From: Spectribacter acetivorans
GTDB taxonomy: Bacteria; Pseudomonadota; Gammaproteobacteria; Nevskiales; Salinisphaeraceae
Direction: 5' to 3'
Assembly: GCF_031846305.1 (NCBI RefSeq)
Contig: NZ_JAVRHY010000010.1
Coordinates: forward strand, 41,937 to 105,936
DNA length: 64,000 bases
The notes under the pieces were generated by a model, which ran no database searches, was not told where the DNA came from, and worked only from the letters and a program-made list of their open reading frames with translations. Of this stretch, positions 32,503-40,821 are shown in pieces. Within the stretch, counting starts at the first letter, position 1. Each line of letters begins with the position of its first letter. A program made the translations under genes and the position numbers.

Positions 32503-33464
32503 GTGCGATCGCCCTTGGTCCACAGCTGCCGTGGAGCGCGGATGACCGCGCCGACCGCCGGTTCTCCGGCATCCTGTTCGGTATCCTGCTACCGATCCTG
32601 CTGCTGTCGCTGCTGATGCCGCTGCTGCCGCTGTTCGAGTTGCCCGAGGAGGAGCAGGAAGACGAACTGCCGCCGCGCCTGGCCGAACTGGTAATCGAGC
32701 AGCAGGAAGAGCCGCCGCCGCCTCCCCCGCCGGAGCCCGTTCAACAGGAAGAGCCACCGCCGGAACCCGAGCCCGTACCAGAGCCGGAACCCGAACCGGT
32801 ACCGGAGCCCGAACCCCAGCCGCAGCCCGAGCCCGAGGTGGCCGAACCCAGCCCGCAGCCCAGGGCGCGAGAATCGGGCGTGATGGCGTTTGCCGACCAA
32901 TTGCAGGACGTGCGCGACAATCAGGCGACGCAGTCCGTGCGCTCGCAGCGCGACTTGTCCGCCGGCGCGGCGGCCAACACCAATACCCGCCGGTTGATCA
33001 CCAACAATCTGGGTGAAGGCAGTACCGGTATCCAGTCCCAGGTGGGATCGCCCGGCGAGCTTGGCGGCGGCACCGAGCTGGCCGGCCGCAGCACCACCCG
33101 GGTCGAGGGACCGCCGGGCGGCGGTCAGGCTGTTGGCGGCGGCAGCGGCCGCAGCGGTGGCGGCGGCCAGGCGGTGCGATCGGTGGAATCCATCCAGGTG
33201 GTATTCGATCGCAACAAGAGTTCGCTGTTCTCGATCTATCAGCGCGGGCTGCGCACCAACCCCGGCATGCGCGGCACCGTGGTGCTGGAACTCGAAATCC
33301 AGCCCTCGGGCGAGGTGACGTCGGCGTCGATCGTGTCGAGCGACCTGGACAATCCGGAGCTCGAAGACAAGATTCTCAATCGTGTTCGCCTGATCAACTT
33401 CGGCGCCCAGGACGGCGTGCCGGTATGGCGCGGCAACTACCCGATCCGCTTCTTCCCGTCCTAG
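32499..33464 (+). CDS. TonB-like protein with AgmX/PglI C-terminal domain
   Basis: A 321-residue protein with a cytoplasmic N-terminus, one membrane helix near residues 22-46 (GILFGILLPILLLSLLMPLL), a Pro/Glu linker at about residues 70-120 with runs of EPEP, a Gly/Ser-rich segment at 175-225, and a C-terminal TonB-like domain from about 230 (IQVVFDRNKSSLFSIYQRGL, GTVVLELEIQPSGEV, PIRFFPS end). This domain is typical of AgmX/PglI of gliding motility clusters. It should span the periplasm and transmit force from ExbB/ExbD. It is the last gene of the block; fis starts 94 bp later. Confidence 0.9.
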   Translation: MSAIALGPQLPWSADDRADRRFSGILFGILLPILLLSLLMPLLPLFELPEEEQEDELPPRLAELVIEQQEEPPPPPPPEPVQQEEPPPEPEPVPEPEPEPVPEPEPQPQPEPEVAEPSPQPRARESGVMAFADQLQDVRDNQATQSVRSQRDLSAGAAANTNTRRLITNNLGEGSTGIQSQVGSPGELGGGTELAGRSTTRVEGPPGGGQAVGGGSGRSGGGGQAVRSVESIQVVFDRNKSSLFSIYQRGLRTNPGMRGTVVLELEIQPSGEVTSASIVSSDLDNPELEDKILNRVRLINFGAQDGVPVWRGNYPIRFFPS

Positions 33465-33489
33465 GGCATGCGTTACGGGTTCCACGGGT

Positions 33490-33517
33490 TTGCCTGTTTC
33501 CAGCTTGCGGTTATAGT
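33490..33517 (+). promoter_or_regulatory. Candidate promoter for fis
   Basis: TTGCCT at 33490-33495 and TATAGT at 33512-33517 are 16 bp apart. The -10 matches at five of six bases. Transcription would start near 33524, 35 bases before the fis ATG. Confidence 0.45.
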
Positions 33518-33558
33518 GGTTGGCCGCTTACCGCTGACGCGCGTGTGCCGAATCGCCG

Positions 33559-33816
33559 ATGACTGACCGTCGCCCGAACCAACCGATCCCGCTGAGTCAT
33601 CACGTCAGCGACAGCTTGGATGAGTACTTCCGCGCCCTCAATGGCTGCCAGCCGCCCAGCGACCTGTATCGGATGGTGCTGGAGCAGGTGGAAAAGCCGC
33701 TGCTGTCGTCAGTGCTGGAATACAGCGCCGGCAATCAGTCCCGGGCCGCCGAGGTACTGGGGATCAACCGCGGCACGCTGCGCAAGAAACTGAAACAGTA
33801 CGCGCTGGACCGCTAG
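33559..33816 (+). CDS. fis: DNA-binding protein Fis
   Basis: A nucleoid protein that bends DNA and regulates rRNA and many other promoters. The 85-residue product ends with the Fis helix-turn-helix NQSRAAEVLGINRGTLRKKL, and the central region DLYRMVLEQVEKPLL forms the dimer interface. In most gammaproteobacteria fis follows dusB in one operon; dusB is absent here and fis has its own candidate promoter. purH follows 31 bp later. Confidence 0.95.
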   Translation: MTDRRPNQPIPLSHHVSDSLDEYFRALNGCQPPSDLYRMVLEQVEKPLLSSVLEYSAGNQSRAAEVLGINRGTLRKKLKQYALDR

Positions 33817-33847
33817 TCCAGCGCACCGGTTCCGAAGGAGTTTGAAC

Positions 33848-35425
33848 ATGGCCGATGCCGGGCCCGTGCGTCGCGCATTACTGAGTGTTTCCGACAAGCG
33901 TGGCCTGGTCGCGCTGGCCACCGGCCTGGTCGAACAGAACGTCCACCTGCTTTCCACCGGCGGCACCGCCCGGGCGCTGCGCGAGGCCGATCTGCCGGTC
34001 ACCGACGTCAGCGAGCATACCGGCGCCCCGGAGCTCATGGACGGGCGGGTCAAGACCCTGCATCCCCGCATCCACGGAGGCATTCTCGGCCGCCGGGACG
34101 TGGACGGCGCGGTCATGGCCGAACACGGCATCGAGCCGATCGACCTGGTGGTGGTCAACCTCTATCCGTTTGCCGACACCATCGCCCGGCCGGACTGCCC
34201 CTTCGCGGACGCGATCGAGAACATCGACATCGGCGGCCCGACGCTGATACGCGCGGCCGCCAAGAACCACGCCTTCGTCACCGTAGCGGTGGACCCGGAC
34301 GACTACCCCGCCCTGCTCGACGCCATACGCGCCCATGACGGCGGTATTCCGACGGACCAGCGAGTGGCGCTGGCCGGCAAGGCCTTCGCCCACACCGCCG
34401 GCTACGATGACGCCATCGCCGACTATCTCGGCCGCATCTCGCCCGATGGCGGACGCGAGCCCTTTCCGGCCACCTTCAATCGTCAGTATCAGCGGAAGGC
34501 AATCCTGCGCTACGGCGAGAATCCGCATCAGGCGGCCGCGTTCTATCACGATGCGAGGCCGGCAGCCGGTAGTCTGGCCGGCGCCGAACAACTCCAGGGC
34601 AAGGCCCTGTCCTACAACAACCTGGCCGATGCCGATGCCGCCCTCGCCTGCATTCGTGCGTTCGACGGCGACGCCCCGGCCTGCGTGATCGTCAAGCACG
34701 CCAATCCCTGCGGCGTGGCCACCGGGCGCGACCAGGAGGACGCCTACCGGCGCGCCTTCGCCACCGACCCGGTATCGGCCTTCGGCGGCATCATCGCCTT
34801 CAACGGCGAGCTCGACGGGCCGGCCGCGCAGGCCATCGTCGACAACCAGTTCGCCGAGGTGATCATCGCGCCGGCGGTCAATCAGGCCGCCCGCCAGGCC
34901 CTGGCCGGCAAGAAGAATGTGCGCGTGCTGCAAACGGGCTGGCCCGGCACCGCGGCGGCGGCGCTCACCTTCAAGCCGATCAGCGGCGGCCTGCTGGTCC
35001 AGGACGACGACATCCCGCTGCTGGACGAAACCAGCCTGCAGACCGCCACCGCCCGCGCACCCACCGAGCAGGAGCACGCCGACCTGCTGTTTGCCTGGCG
35101 CGTGGCCAAATACGTCAAGTCCAACGCCATCGTCTACGCGCGCAACGGTCAGACCGTGGGCATCGGCGCGGGGCAGATGAGCCGCGTGGATTCCGCCCGC
35201 ATCGCGGGCATCAAGGCCGGGGAAGCGGGGCTGGAAGTCCCGGGCGCGGTGATGGCTTCCGACGCCTTCTTTCCCTTTCGCGACGGCATCGACGCGGCCG
35301 CCAGGGCCGGCATCAAGGCCGTCATCCAGCCCGGTGGTTCCATCCGAGACGATGAAGTGATCGCCGCCGCGGACGAGGCCGGCATTGCCATGCTATTGAC
35401 GGGGATGCGTCATTTCCGGCACTAA
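33848..35425 (+). CDS. purH: Bifunctional AICAR transformylase/IMP cyclohydrolase
   Basis: Catalyses the last two steps of IMP synthesis. The 525-residue protein has an N-terminal MGS-like cyclohydrolase domain (RRALLSVSDKRGLVALA, LLSTGGTARALREA, VKTLHPRIHGGIL) and a C-terminal transformylase domain with KHANPCGVA and SNAIVYARNGQTVGIGAGQ. ATG at 33848 follows GAAGGAG; the TTG two codons earlier is less likely. It follows fis, a conserved order, but purD, the usual next gene, is replaced by an unknown exported protein. Confidence 0.96.
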   Translation: MADAGPVRRALLSVSDKRGLVALATGLVEQNVHLLSTGGTARALREADLPVTDVSEHTGAPELMDGRVKTLHPRIHGGILGRRDVDGAVMAEHGIEPIDLVVVNLYPFADTIARPDCPFADAIENIDIGGPTLIRAAAKNHAFVTVAVDPDDYPALLDAIRAHDGGIPTDQRVALAGKAFAHTAGYDDAIADYLGRISPDGGREPFPATFNRQYQRKAILRYGENPHQAAAFYHDARPAAGSLAGAEQLQGKALSYNNLADADAALACIRAFDGDAPACVIVKHANPCGVATGRDQEDAYRRAFATDPVSAFGGIIAFNGELDGPAAQAIVDNQFAEVIIAPAVNQAARQALAGKKNVRVLQTGWPGTAAAALTFKPISGGLLVQDDDIPLLDETSLQTATARAPTEQEHADLLFAWRVAKYVKSNAIVYARNGQTVGIGAGQMSRVDSARIAGIKAGEAGLEVPGAVMASDAFFPFRDGIDAAARAGIKAVIQPGGSIRDDEVIAAADEAGIAMLLTGMRHFRH

Positions 35426-35431
35426 AGCCGG

Positions 35432-36427
35432 ATGACGCGAAACATTACAAGCCGACTCCTTAGCTGCCTGGGCGCAGCCGCCCTCCTGCTGGCCAGCCCG
35501 GTCACCCATGCGGCGGATGCGGATGCCCGCGTCTGGCAGATCCGCCCTTCGCTGGATCGGCTCCCGCCTGCGCTGGATGGTTTGCTGGTACAACTGCAGC
35601 AGACGGCCTCGCCCCGTATCGCCGTGCATAACCTGACCGGCGACACCCTCGAGATTCTCGATCACGGCGATCAGCCATTCCTGCGCATCGGCCCGCACGA
35701 AACCACCGCCAACCTGGCCAGTTCGGCCTTTCACCGCAGCCGCTATGCCGAGGACCGACCACCACCCGCCAGCGCTGCCGGCGAACCGCGCTGGCAGCGG
35801 GTGGACAACGGGCCGGCCTGGGCCTGGTTCGATTCACGCCTGCAGGTGGACGGCATGACGGTGCCGACGCTGCGCGAATACGAGGACGAGGTGCTGGTCC
35901 AGCGCTGGGCCATTCCGGTGCGTTTTCGCGGCGAAGAACACATCATCTCCGGCTATTTCCTCTACCGCGACGCGCCCAATGGCCTGTACCGCACCCGCCT
36001 TGCATCGGACCAGGCGCCCGCGGCGGATGTCAGCGTCTACCCGCTGGCGGGCCTGGTGCCGGGTGTATTCATCGCCAACCGCGGCAACGCCAGCTTTACC
36101 GTCCTGGGAATCGAGGGCGAGCCCTTCGTGCGCTATATCCCCGGCAAGGTGCTGGTGAATCGCCGCAGCCCGACCTGGCGCATCGCCGCGCCGTCCGACT
36201 CGCCCATCGGTCATGAAGACAGCGGCGGCGACGGCGCGAAATGGGCCGTCGCGTCAACAACGGGCGGATTCGGCTGGCGTGACCCACGCGCCTTCCACAA
36301 GGGCGACCCGCCCGCGGACCGGAGCAAGCCCGGCGTGGTCGGCGAGTGGTCTATTCCGGTGGATGTCGAGGGCGAACGCACCGAAATCCGGGGCAGCACC
36401 GAGTGGCTGCCCGGGCACGATGGATGA
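35432..36427 (+). CDS. Exported protein of unknown function
   Basis: A 331-residue exported protein I cannot name. The signal peptide ends near VTHAADA (residue 27). The mature part appears all-beta: IAVHNLTGDTLEILDHGDQPFLRIGP near residue 63, WAIPVRFRGEEHIISGYFLY near residue 153, and SFTVLGIEGEPFVRYIP near residue 210. The phrase pattern resembles exported proteins commonly seen in actinobacteria, which is a memory-based impression. No cysteines of note or catalytic motif are visible. It starts 6 bp after purH and may ride on the same transcript. It converges with yjbQ. Confidence 0.85.
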   Translation: MTRNITSRLLSCLGAAALLLASPVTHAADADARVWQIRPSLDRLPPALDGLLVQLQQTASPRIAVHNLTGDTLEILDHGDQPFLRIGPHETTANLASSAFHRSRYAEDRPPPASAAGEPRWQRVDNGPAWAWFDSRLQVDGMTVPTLREYEDEVLVQRWAIPVRFRGEEHIISGYFLYRDAPNGLYRTRLASDQAPAADVSVYPLAGLVPGVFIANRGNASFTVLGIEGEPFVRYIPGKVLVNRRSPTWRIAAPSDSPIGHEDSGGDGAKWAVASTTGGFGWRDPRAFHKGDPPADRSKPGVVGEWSIPVDVEGERTEIRGSTEWLPGHDG

Positions 36428-36446
36428 AACGCGGCCTGCCCGGATG

Positions 36447-36869
36447 TCAGCCCGCCTGATCGCGCGTCACGGTCACCACGATCTGCCGGTCATGCCGGCC
36501 GGCACGGTGCTCGTAGAGGTACACCCCCTGCCAGGTGCCCAGGTTCAACCGGCCGTCGGTGACCGGCAGCATCAACGACATGCCGGTCAGAATGCTGCGG
36601 ATGTGCGCCGGCATGTCGTCCGGTCCCTCGCTCTGGTGCACGTAGCGCGGATCGCCATCGGGCACTGCATCGGCCAGCCATCGTTCCAGATCGGCCCGGA
36701 CGTCCGGATCGGCGTTCTCGCAGATCATCAGCGACGCGCTGGTGTGACGGCAGAAGACATGGCACAGGCCGGTGGCAACCCCGGCGTCGGCCACCACCGC
36801 GGCCACGTCGCCGGTGATGTCCATGGTGCCGCGGCCGCCCGTGGCGAAGGAAAGCAGTTTCTGCGGCAT
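36447..36869 (-). CDS. yjbQ: UPF0047/YjbQ family protein
   Basis: A 140-residue trimeric protein of the UPF0047 family, annotated as secondary thiamine-phosphate synthase because E. coli YjbQ can replace ThiE weakly. Family motifs are VFCRHTSASLMICENADPDV near residue 43, HQSEGPDDMPAHIRS, and GTWQGVYLYEHR near the end, with the conserved His residues that form the active-site cluster. Its physiological role is uncertain. It converges with the exported protein gene at 35432. Confidence 0.9.
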   Translation of the reverse strand: MPQKLLSFATGGRGTMDITGDVAAVVADAGVATGLCHVFCRHTSASLMICENADPDVRADLERWLADAVPDGDPRYVHQSEGPDDMPAHIRSILTGMSLMLPVTDGRLNLGTWQGVYLYEHRAGRHDRQIVVTVTRDQAG

Positions 36870-36939
36870 GGGTAGTCACCCCGTCTCGGTGGGTTCCGGC
36901 GGCTGACGGTAGGCGGCACCGGCCGTCAGTGCAAGCGAA

Positions 36940-37641
36940 TCAATCGGTCAGGAAATACTCCACCGTAGTCACCACCCGGACGCGCTTCACTTGGGGCGAC
37001 AGACGGTCACGGTCCTCGATTGAGAAATAGCCCTGGCGGGCCCGGCGAATGCCGCCCACTTCGCTGCCGGAATCCTCCGCGAACTGCTCGGCGGCCTCGC
37101 GGGCGCTTTTCGTGGCCTCCGCGATCATGTCCGGCTTGATCTCGTTGAGCTGCGTAAACAGGTACTCGGTGGGATACTCGTAATTGCGATTGAGTGTGAC
37201 CCCAGCCGCGATCAACGCATTGGTTTCCTGCTGCGCGGCCTTGACCGCATCCACTCGGCCGGTACGCACCAGCGTCACTGCCTGGGCCTGGTAGCGGTCG
37301 TCGGCGTTGTTGTTGGAAAAGGCATCCCGGTCGGTGATGTTCGGCGGCCCCCGGGTGATGGCATCCGCATCGAAACCGCGCTCGGTCAGAAACGCCGCAA
37401 TCGCCTCGGCATCGGCATCCAGGGCCCGATGCAGGCCTTCCAGATCATCGGCGGTGGTGGTGTAGGCCAGCGACCACAGCGCGAGATCGGCCGCCACTTC
37501 GCGTTCGGCCAGGCCCTTGACCTCCACCACGCGGTCCGCCGCGCGCAGGGCCCGGGCCGCATCGGCCACGAACCAGCCCGCCAGCGCCAGCCCGGCGGCC
37601 ACGAAAATGCCGAGAATCGCGGCGCTAATCCTGCTCTGCAT
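36940..37641 (-). CDS. SIMPL domain-containing protein
   Basis: A 233-residue protein with an N-terminal membrane helix (AILGIFVAAGLALAGWFV) and a periplasmic SIMPL domain (VVEVKGLAEREVAADLALW near residue 38; AVTLVRTGRVDAVKAAQ near 118; VRVVTTVEYFLTD end). SIMPL (DUF541) proteins are widespread with poorly known roles in oxidative stress and the envelope. Separated by 48 bp from the lipoprotein gene upstream, with which it may be transcribed. Confidence 0.87.
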   Translation of the reverse strand: MQSRISAAILGIFVAAGLALAGWFVADAARALRAADRVVEVKGLAEREVAADLALWSLAYTTTADDLEGLHRALDADAEAIAAFLTERGFDADAITRGPPNITDRDAFSNNNADDRYQAQAVTLVRTGRVDAVKAAQQETNALIAAGVTLNRNYEYPTEYLFTQLNEIKPDMIAEATKSAREAAEQFAEDSGSEVGGIRRARQGYFSIEDRDRLSPQVKRVRVVTTVEYFLTD

Positions 37642-37689
37642 GCTCGTATCCCGTATTGAAACCGACCTGATGCTAGCGCATTGCAGCGA

Positions 37690-38166
37690 TCAGGGCGGTG
37701 TCAGCGATATCTTGTCCGAGTAACTGAACGGCAGGCTCACCGGCACCCCGCTGACGCGCAGACCTCCCGCCAGGACATACGCCACCACCTTCCGGCCCTG
37801 CTTCTGCCATTCCTGATAGCGCGACATGCCGTCCAGCAGGTCGCCCGCCACGCTGATCTGCACCTGGGTCGACCCACTGGCCGGCAGCGTGAATCCATCA
37901 CTGGTGGCGCCATCGGCCAGGGCCTGCCCGTCCACCAGCAACTCGTAGTCGATACCGGCAATCGCGAGCGCGTAGGCATTGGGATTGGATACATCCAGGG
38001 TGACGTCGAGTACCTGTTCGGTAAACGAGAACTTCGCTACCTGAATGTCGGCCACCCGCACCCCCGGCGATTCCGCCTGATAGGTCCGCAACGCGGCGCA
38101 ACCGCTCATTACGCCCGCGAGCGCCATCCACGCGAGCCCCTGGGCTAAACGGGACGATCGATTCAT
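37690..38166 (-). CDS. LEA type 2 family lipoprotein
   Basis: A 158-residue lipoprotein with lipobox GVMSGC (cysteine near residue 22) and a WHy/LEA14-like beta domain: VRVADIQVAKFSFTEQVLDV, LDVSNPNAYALAIAGIDYEL, LPASGSTQVQISVAGDL. Bacterial WHy-domain proteins have been linked to desiccation and osmotic tolerance; whether that applies here is unknown. ATG at 38166 is chosen because the lipoprotein signal starts there; the open frame continues 25 codons upstream. Confidence 0.85.
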   Translation of the reverse strand: MNRSSRLAQGLAWMALAGVMSGCAALRTYQAESPGVRVADIQVAKFSFTEQVLDVTLDVSNPNAYALAIAGIDYELLVDGQALADGATSDGFTLPASGSTQVQISVAGDLLDGMSRYQEWQKQGRKVVAYVLAGGLRVSGVPVSLPFSYSDKISLTPP

Positions 38167-38237
38167 ACCTGCCATGCCAATCCACGTGATAAAACCATCG
38201 CCGTGGAGCCTAACGTATCCGGCCGGGAGGCGGTCGC

Positions 38238-39197
38238 TCACACCAGCCGGATGGGCGCCCCGTCCCGGAAAGCCAGCAGATTCTCCGCCAGCTGCCCTAC
38301 CAGCCGGCGACGGGCCTCCAGACTGCCCCAGGCGCTGTGTGGGGTGATGATCAGATTGGGGATGTTCTCGGCCAGCAGGGGATGATCGGCCGGGGGCGGC
38401 TCCCGCGAGAACACATCGATCCCGGCGCCGCCGATCTCCCCGGCCCGCAGCGCGTCCGCCAGCGCCGCCTCATCCACCAGCCCGCCGCGGGCGGTGTTGA
38501 TTAGCAGGGCATGATCGGGCATCCGCGCCAGGGCGTCGGCGTCGATCAGGTGGCGCGTGGCATCGGTCAGCGGGCAGTGCAGCGTCAGCGCATCCGCCTG
38601 TGCCAGCATCGCGTCGAAGGACAATCGCCCGGGCCGGATTTTGCGGGCGTAAGGACGATCGGCCAGCAGCACCTCCATGCCCAGGGCCTCGGCCACCCGG
38701 GCCACGCCGCGCCCCAGCTCACCGTGGCCAACAATGCCAAGCCGCCGACCCGCCAGTTCGGCAATCGGATAACCCAGCAGACAGAAGGTCCCCGACCGCT
38801 GCCAGTCGCCGCGGCGAATCGCGGCGTCATAGTCATGCCAGCGGGTCGCCAACGCGGTCAGCAGCGCGGTCACATGCTGCACCACCGCCGGCGTGGCGTA
38901 GCCGCGACAATTGCAGACGCTGATGCCCAGATCCCGGCAGGCATCGGTATCCACGTTATTGGTGCCGGTTGCCATCACCAAGACCAGCTTGAGCCGGTCG
39001 GCCGCTGCCAGCGCCTCGCGGTCCAGCTGAACCTTGTTGACCAGCACCACGTCGAAGCCGGCCAGACGGTCCGTGATCTCGCCCGGCGCGGTCGCATCGT
39101 GGCAGACCAGTTGATCGACCGCCGCCCGGATCGGTGCGAAGTCCAGATCGCCCCGGTCCAGCGGCAGCCGATCCAGCATGACGGCTTGAAGATGCAT
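38238..39197 (-). CDS. D-2-hydroxyacid dehydrogenase (HprA-like)
   Basis: A 319-residue NAD(P)-dependent dehydrogenase of the glycerate dehydrogenase/hydroxypyruvate reductase group. The nucleotide site is LGIVGHGELGRGVA near residue 147, the catalytic Arg is in LINTARGGLVDE, Glu in the following segment, and His in ITPHSAWGS near the C-terminus. The natural substrate could be hydroxypyruvate, glyoxylate or another 2-ketoacid. ATG at 39197 is my choice; a TTG at 39221 is possible. The 175-bp gap upstream toward gatB holds no convincing gene. Confidence 0.88.
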   Translation of the reverse strand: MHLQAVMLDRLPLDRGDLDFAPIRAAVDQLVCHDATAPGEITDRLAGFDVVLVNKVQLDREALAAADRLKLVLVMATGTNNVDTDACRDLGISVCNCRGYATPAVVQHVTALLTALATRWHDYDAAIRRGDWQRSGTFCLLGYPIAELAGRRLGIVGHGELGRGVARVAEALGMEVLLADRPYARKIRPGRLSFDAMLAQADALTLHCPLTDATRHLIDADALARMPDHALLINTARGGLVDEAALADALRAGEIGGAGIDVFSREPPPADHPLLAENIPNLIITPHSAWGSLEARRRLVGQLAENLLAFRDGAPIRLV

Positions 39198-39372
39198 GAT
39201 GAGCGCGGCACCGGTTGGCAAGAGTCACACGGCACTTATGGTACGCCGACATGCGGCGCCCGCTGCGGCCGACACCGGCGAGATCAACCAGGCCGATCCG
39301 GATGAATAACTGTCGCTGGAAGCACTGGCCCGGCCGGATGTGAGATCGCAGGCAGCTACCGCCTGACGCGCC

Positions 39373-40821
39373 TCAGGACTCGTTCAGCTTGGCCGTCATC
39401 AGCTTGTTGACTTCCTTGGGATTGGCCTTGCCCTGGGAGGCCTTCATGACCTGGCCGACCAGGAAGCCGACCACCTTGGTCTTGCCGGCCTTGTACTGCT
39501 CGACCTGATCGGGATTGCTGGCGATAACCTCGTCGACGAACGCCTCGATGGCGCCGGTGTCGGTGATCTGCTTGAGACCCCGCGCCTCGATGACCTCGTC
39601 CGCGGTGTGGCCCTCGCCCTTCCAGAGCGAGTCGAACACGTCCTTGGCGATCTTGCCGGAGATGGTGTTGTCGTGGATACGGGCGATCAGCCCGCCCAGG
39701 GCCTCGGCGCTCAAGGGGGCTTCGGTCAGATCCACCCCGTCCCGGTTCAGCGCGCCAGCGAGTTCACTGAGCACCCAGTTGGCGGCCAGTTTGCCGCCGG
39801 CGCCTTCGGACGCGGCCACCACGGCCTCGAAGTAGTTGGCCTGCTCGCGGGTGGCGGTTAGCTGGCTGGCATCGGCCGCTGACAGACCGTAGTCGGCCGC
39901 AAAGCGCGCGGCTTTGGCGTCCGGCAGTTCGGGCAGACGGCTGCGGGCGGCTTCAACGAAGGCGTCGTCGATCTCGACCGGCAGCAGGTCCGGGTCCGGG
40001 AAGTAGCGGTAGTCGTGGGCCTCTTCCTTGCTGCGCATGGAGCGGGTTTCTCCACGATCCGCATCGAACAAGCGGGTTTCCTGCACGATCTCGCCGCCAT
40101 CCTCCAGCACCTCGATCTGCCGCTCGATCTCGAAGGCAATCGCCTTTTCCAGGTTGCGGAAGGAGTTGACGTTCTTGGTTTCGGTGCGGGTGCCGAATGC
40201 CTCGGTGCCTCGCGGCCGTACCGAGACATTGGCGTCCACCCGGAACGAGCCTTCCTGCATGTTGCCGTCGCAGATGTCGAGATAGCGCACCAGGGCGTGC
40301 ATCTTGCGGGCGTAGGCGGCGGCCTCGGCGGGCGTGCGGATATCCGGCTCGGACACACACTCGACCAGCGGGGTGCCGGCGCGGTTGAGGTCGATGCCGG
40401 TCATGCTCTCGAAGCCCTCGTGCAGGGACTTGCCGGCATCCTCTTCCAGATGGGCGCGGGTGATGCCGATGGTGCGTGGCTCGGCACCCTCCTCCGCCAC
40501 GATCTCAAGGCGGCCGTTGGCCACGATCGGAAGCTCGTACTGGCTGATCTGGTAGCCCTTGGGCAGGTCGGGGTAGAAGTAGTGCTTGCGCGCGAACACC
40601 GAGCGCGGGGCGATCTCGGCGTTGATCGCCAGGCCGAACATCACCGCCCGCCGGATGACTTCCTGGTTGATCACCGGCAGCACGCCGGGCATGCCCAGAT
40701 CGATGGCGCAGGCCTGGCGATTGGGGTCGGCACCGTAGGCGGTGGACGCGCCGGAGAAAATCTTGCTCTGCGTGCTGAGCTGGATGTGGATTTCCAGCCC
40801 GATAACGGCTTCCCAGTTCAT
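39373..40821 (-). CDS. gatB: Asp-tRNA(Asn)/Glu-tRNA(Gln) amidotransferase subunit B
   Basis: Binds mischarged Glu-tRNA(Gln) or Asp-tRNA(Asn) and phosphorylates the side chain for amidation. The 482-residue protein begins MNWEAVIGLEIHIQLSTQSK and ends with the YqeY-like tail GQVMKASQGKANPKEVNKLM. The start overlaps the gatA stop by four bases. A long open frame continues upstream through gatA in the wrong frame and is ignored. Confidence 0.97.
   Translation of the reverse strand: MNWEAVIGLEIHIQLSTQSKIFSGASTAYGADPNRQACAIDLGMPGVLPVINQEVIRRAVMFGLAINAEIAPRSVFARKHYFYPDLPKGYQISQYELPIVANGRLEIVAEEGAEPRTIGITRAHLEEDAGKSLHEGFESMTGIDLNRAGTPLVECVSEPDIRTPAEAAAYARKMHALVRYLDICDGNMQEGSFRVDANVSVRPRGTEAFGTRTETKNVNSFRNLEKAIAFEIERQIEVLEDGGEIVQETRLFDADRGETRSMRSKEEAHDYRYFPDPDLLPVEIDDAFVEAARSRLPELPDAKAARFAADYGLSAADASQLTATREQANYFEAVVAASEGAGGKLAANWVLSELAGALNRDGVDLTEAPLSAEALGGLIARIHDNTISGKIAKDVFDSLWKGEGHTADEVIEARGLKQITDTGAIEAFVDEVIASNPDQVEQYKAGKTKVVGFLVGQVMKASQGKANPKEVNKLMTAKLNES

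Noticed and set aside
32700..32850. Repeat-like GC-rich stretch in the AgmX-type gene
   Set aside because: It encodes the Pro/Glu linker. The periodicity is that of EP dipeptides, not a DNA repeat or CRISPR.
39238..39309. 23-codon open frame starting MVRRHAAP between the dehydrogenase and gatB genes
   Set aside because: No ribosome binding site, no homology signal and very short. I see nothing else in this 175-bp gap.
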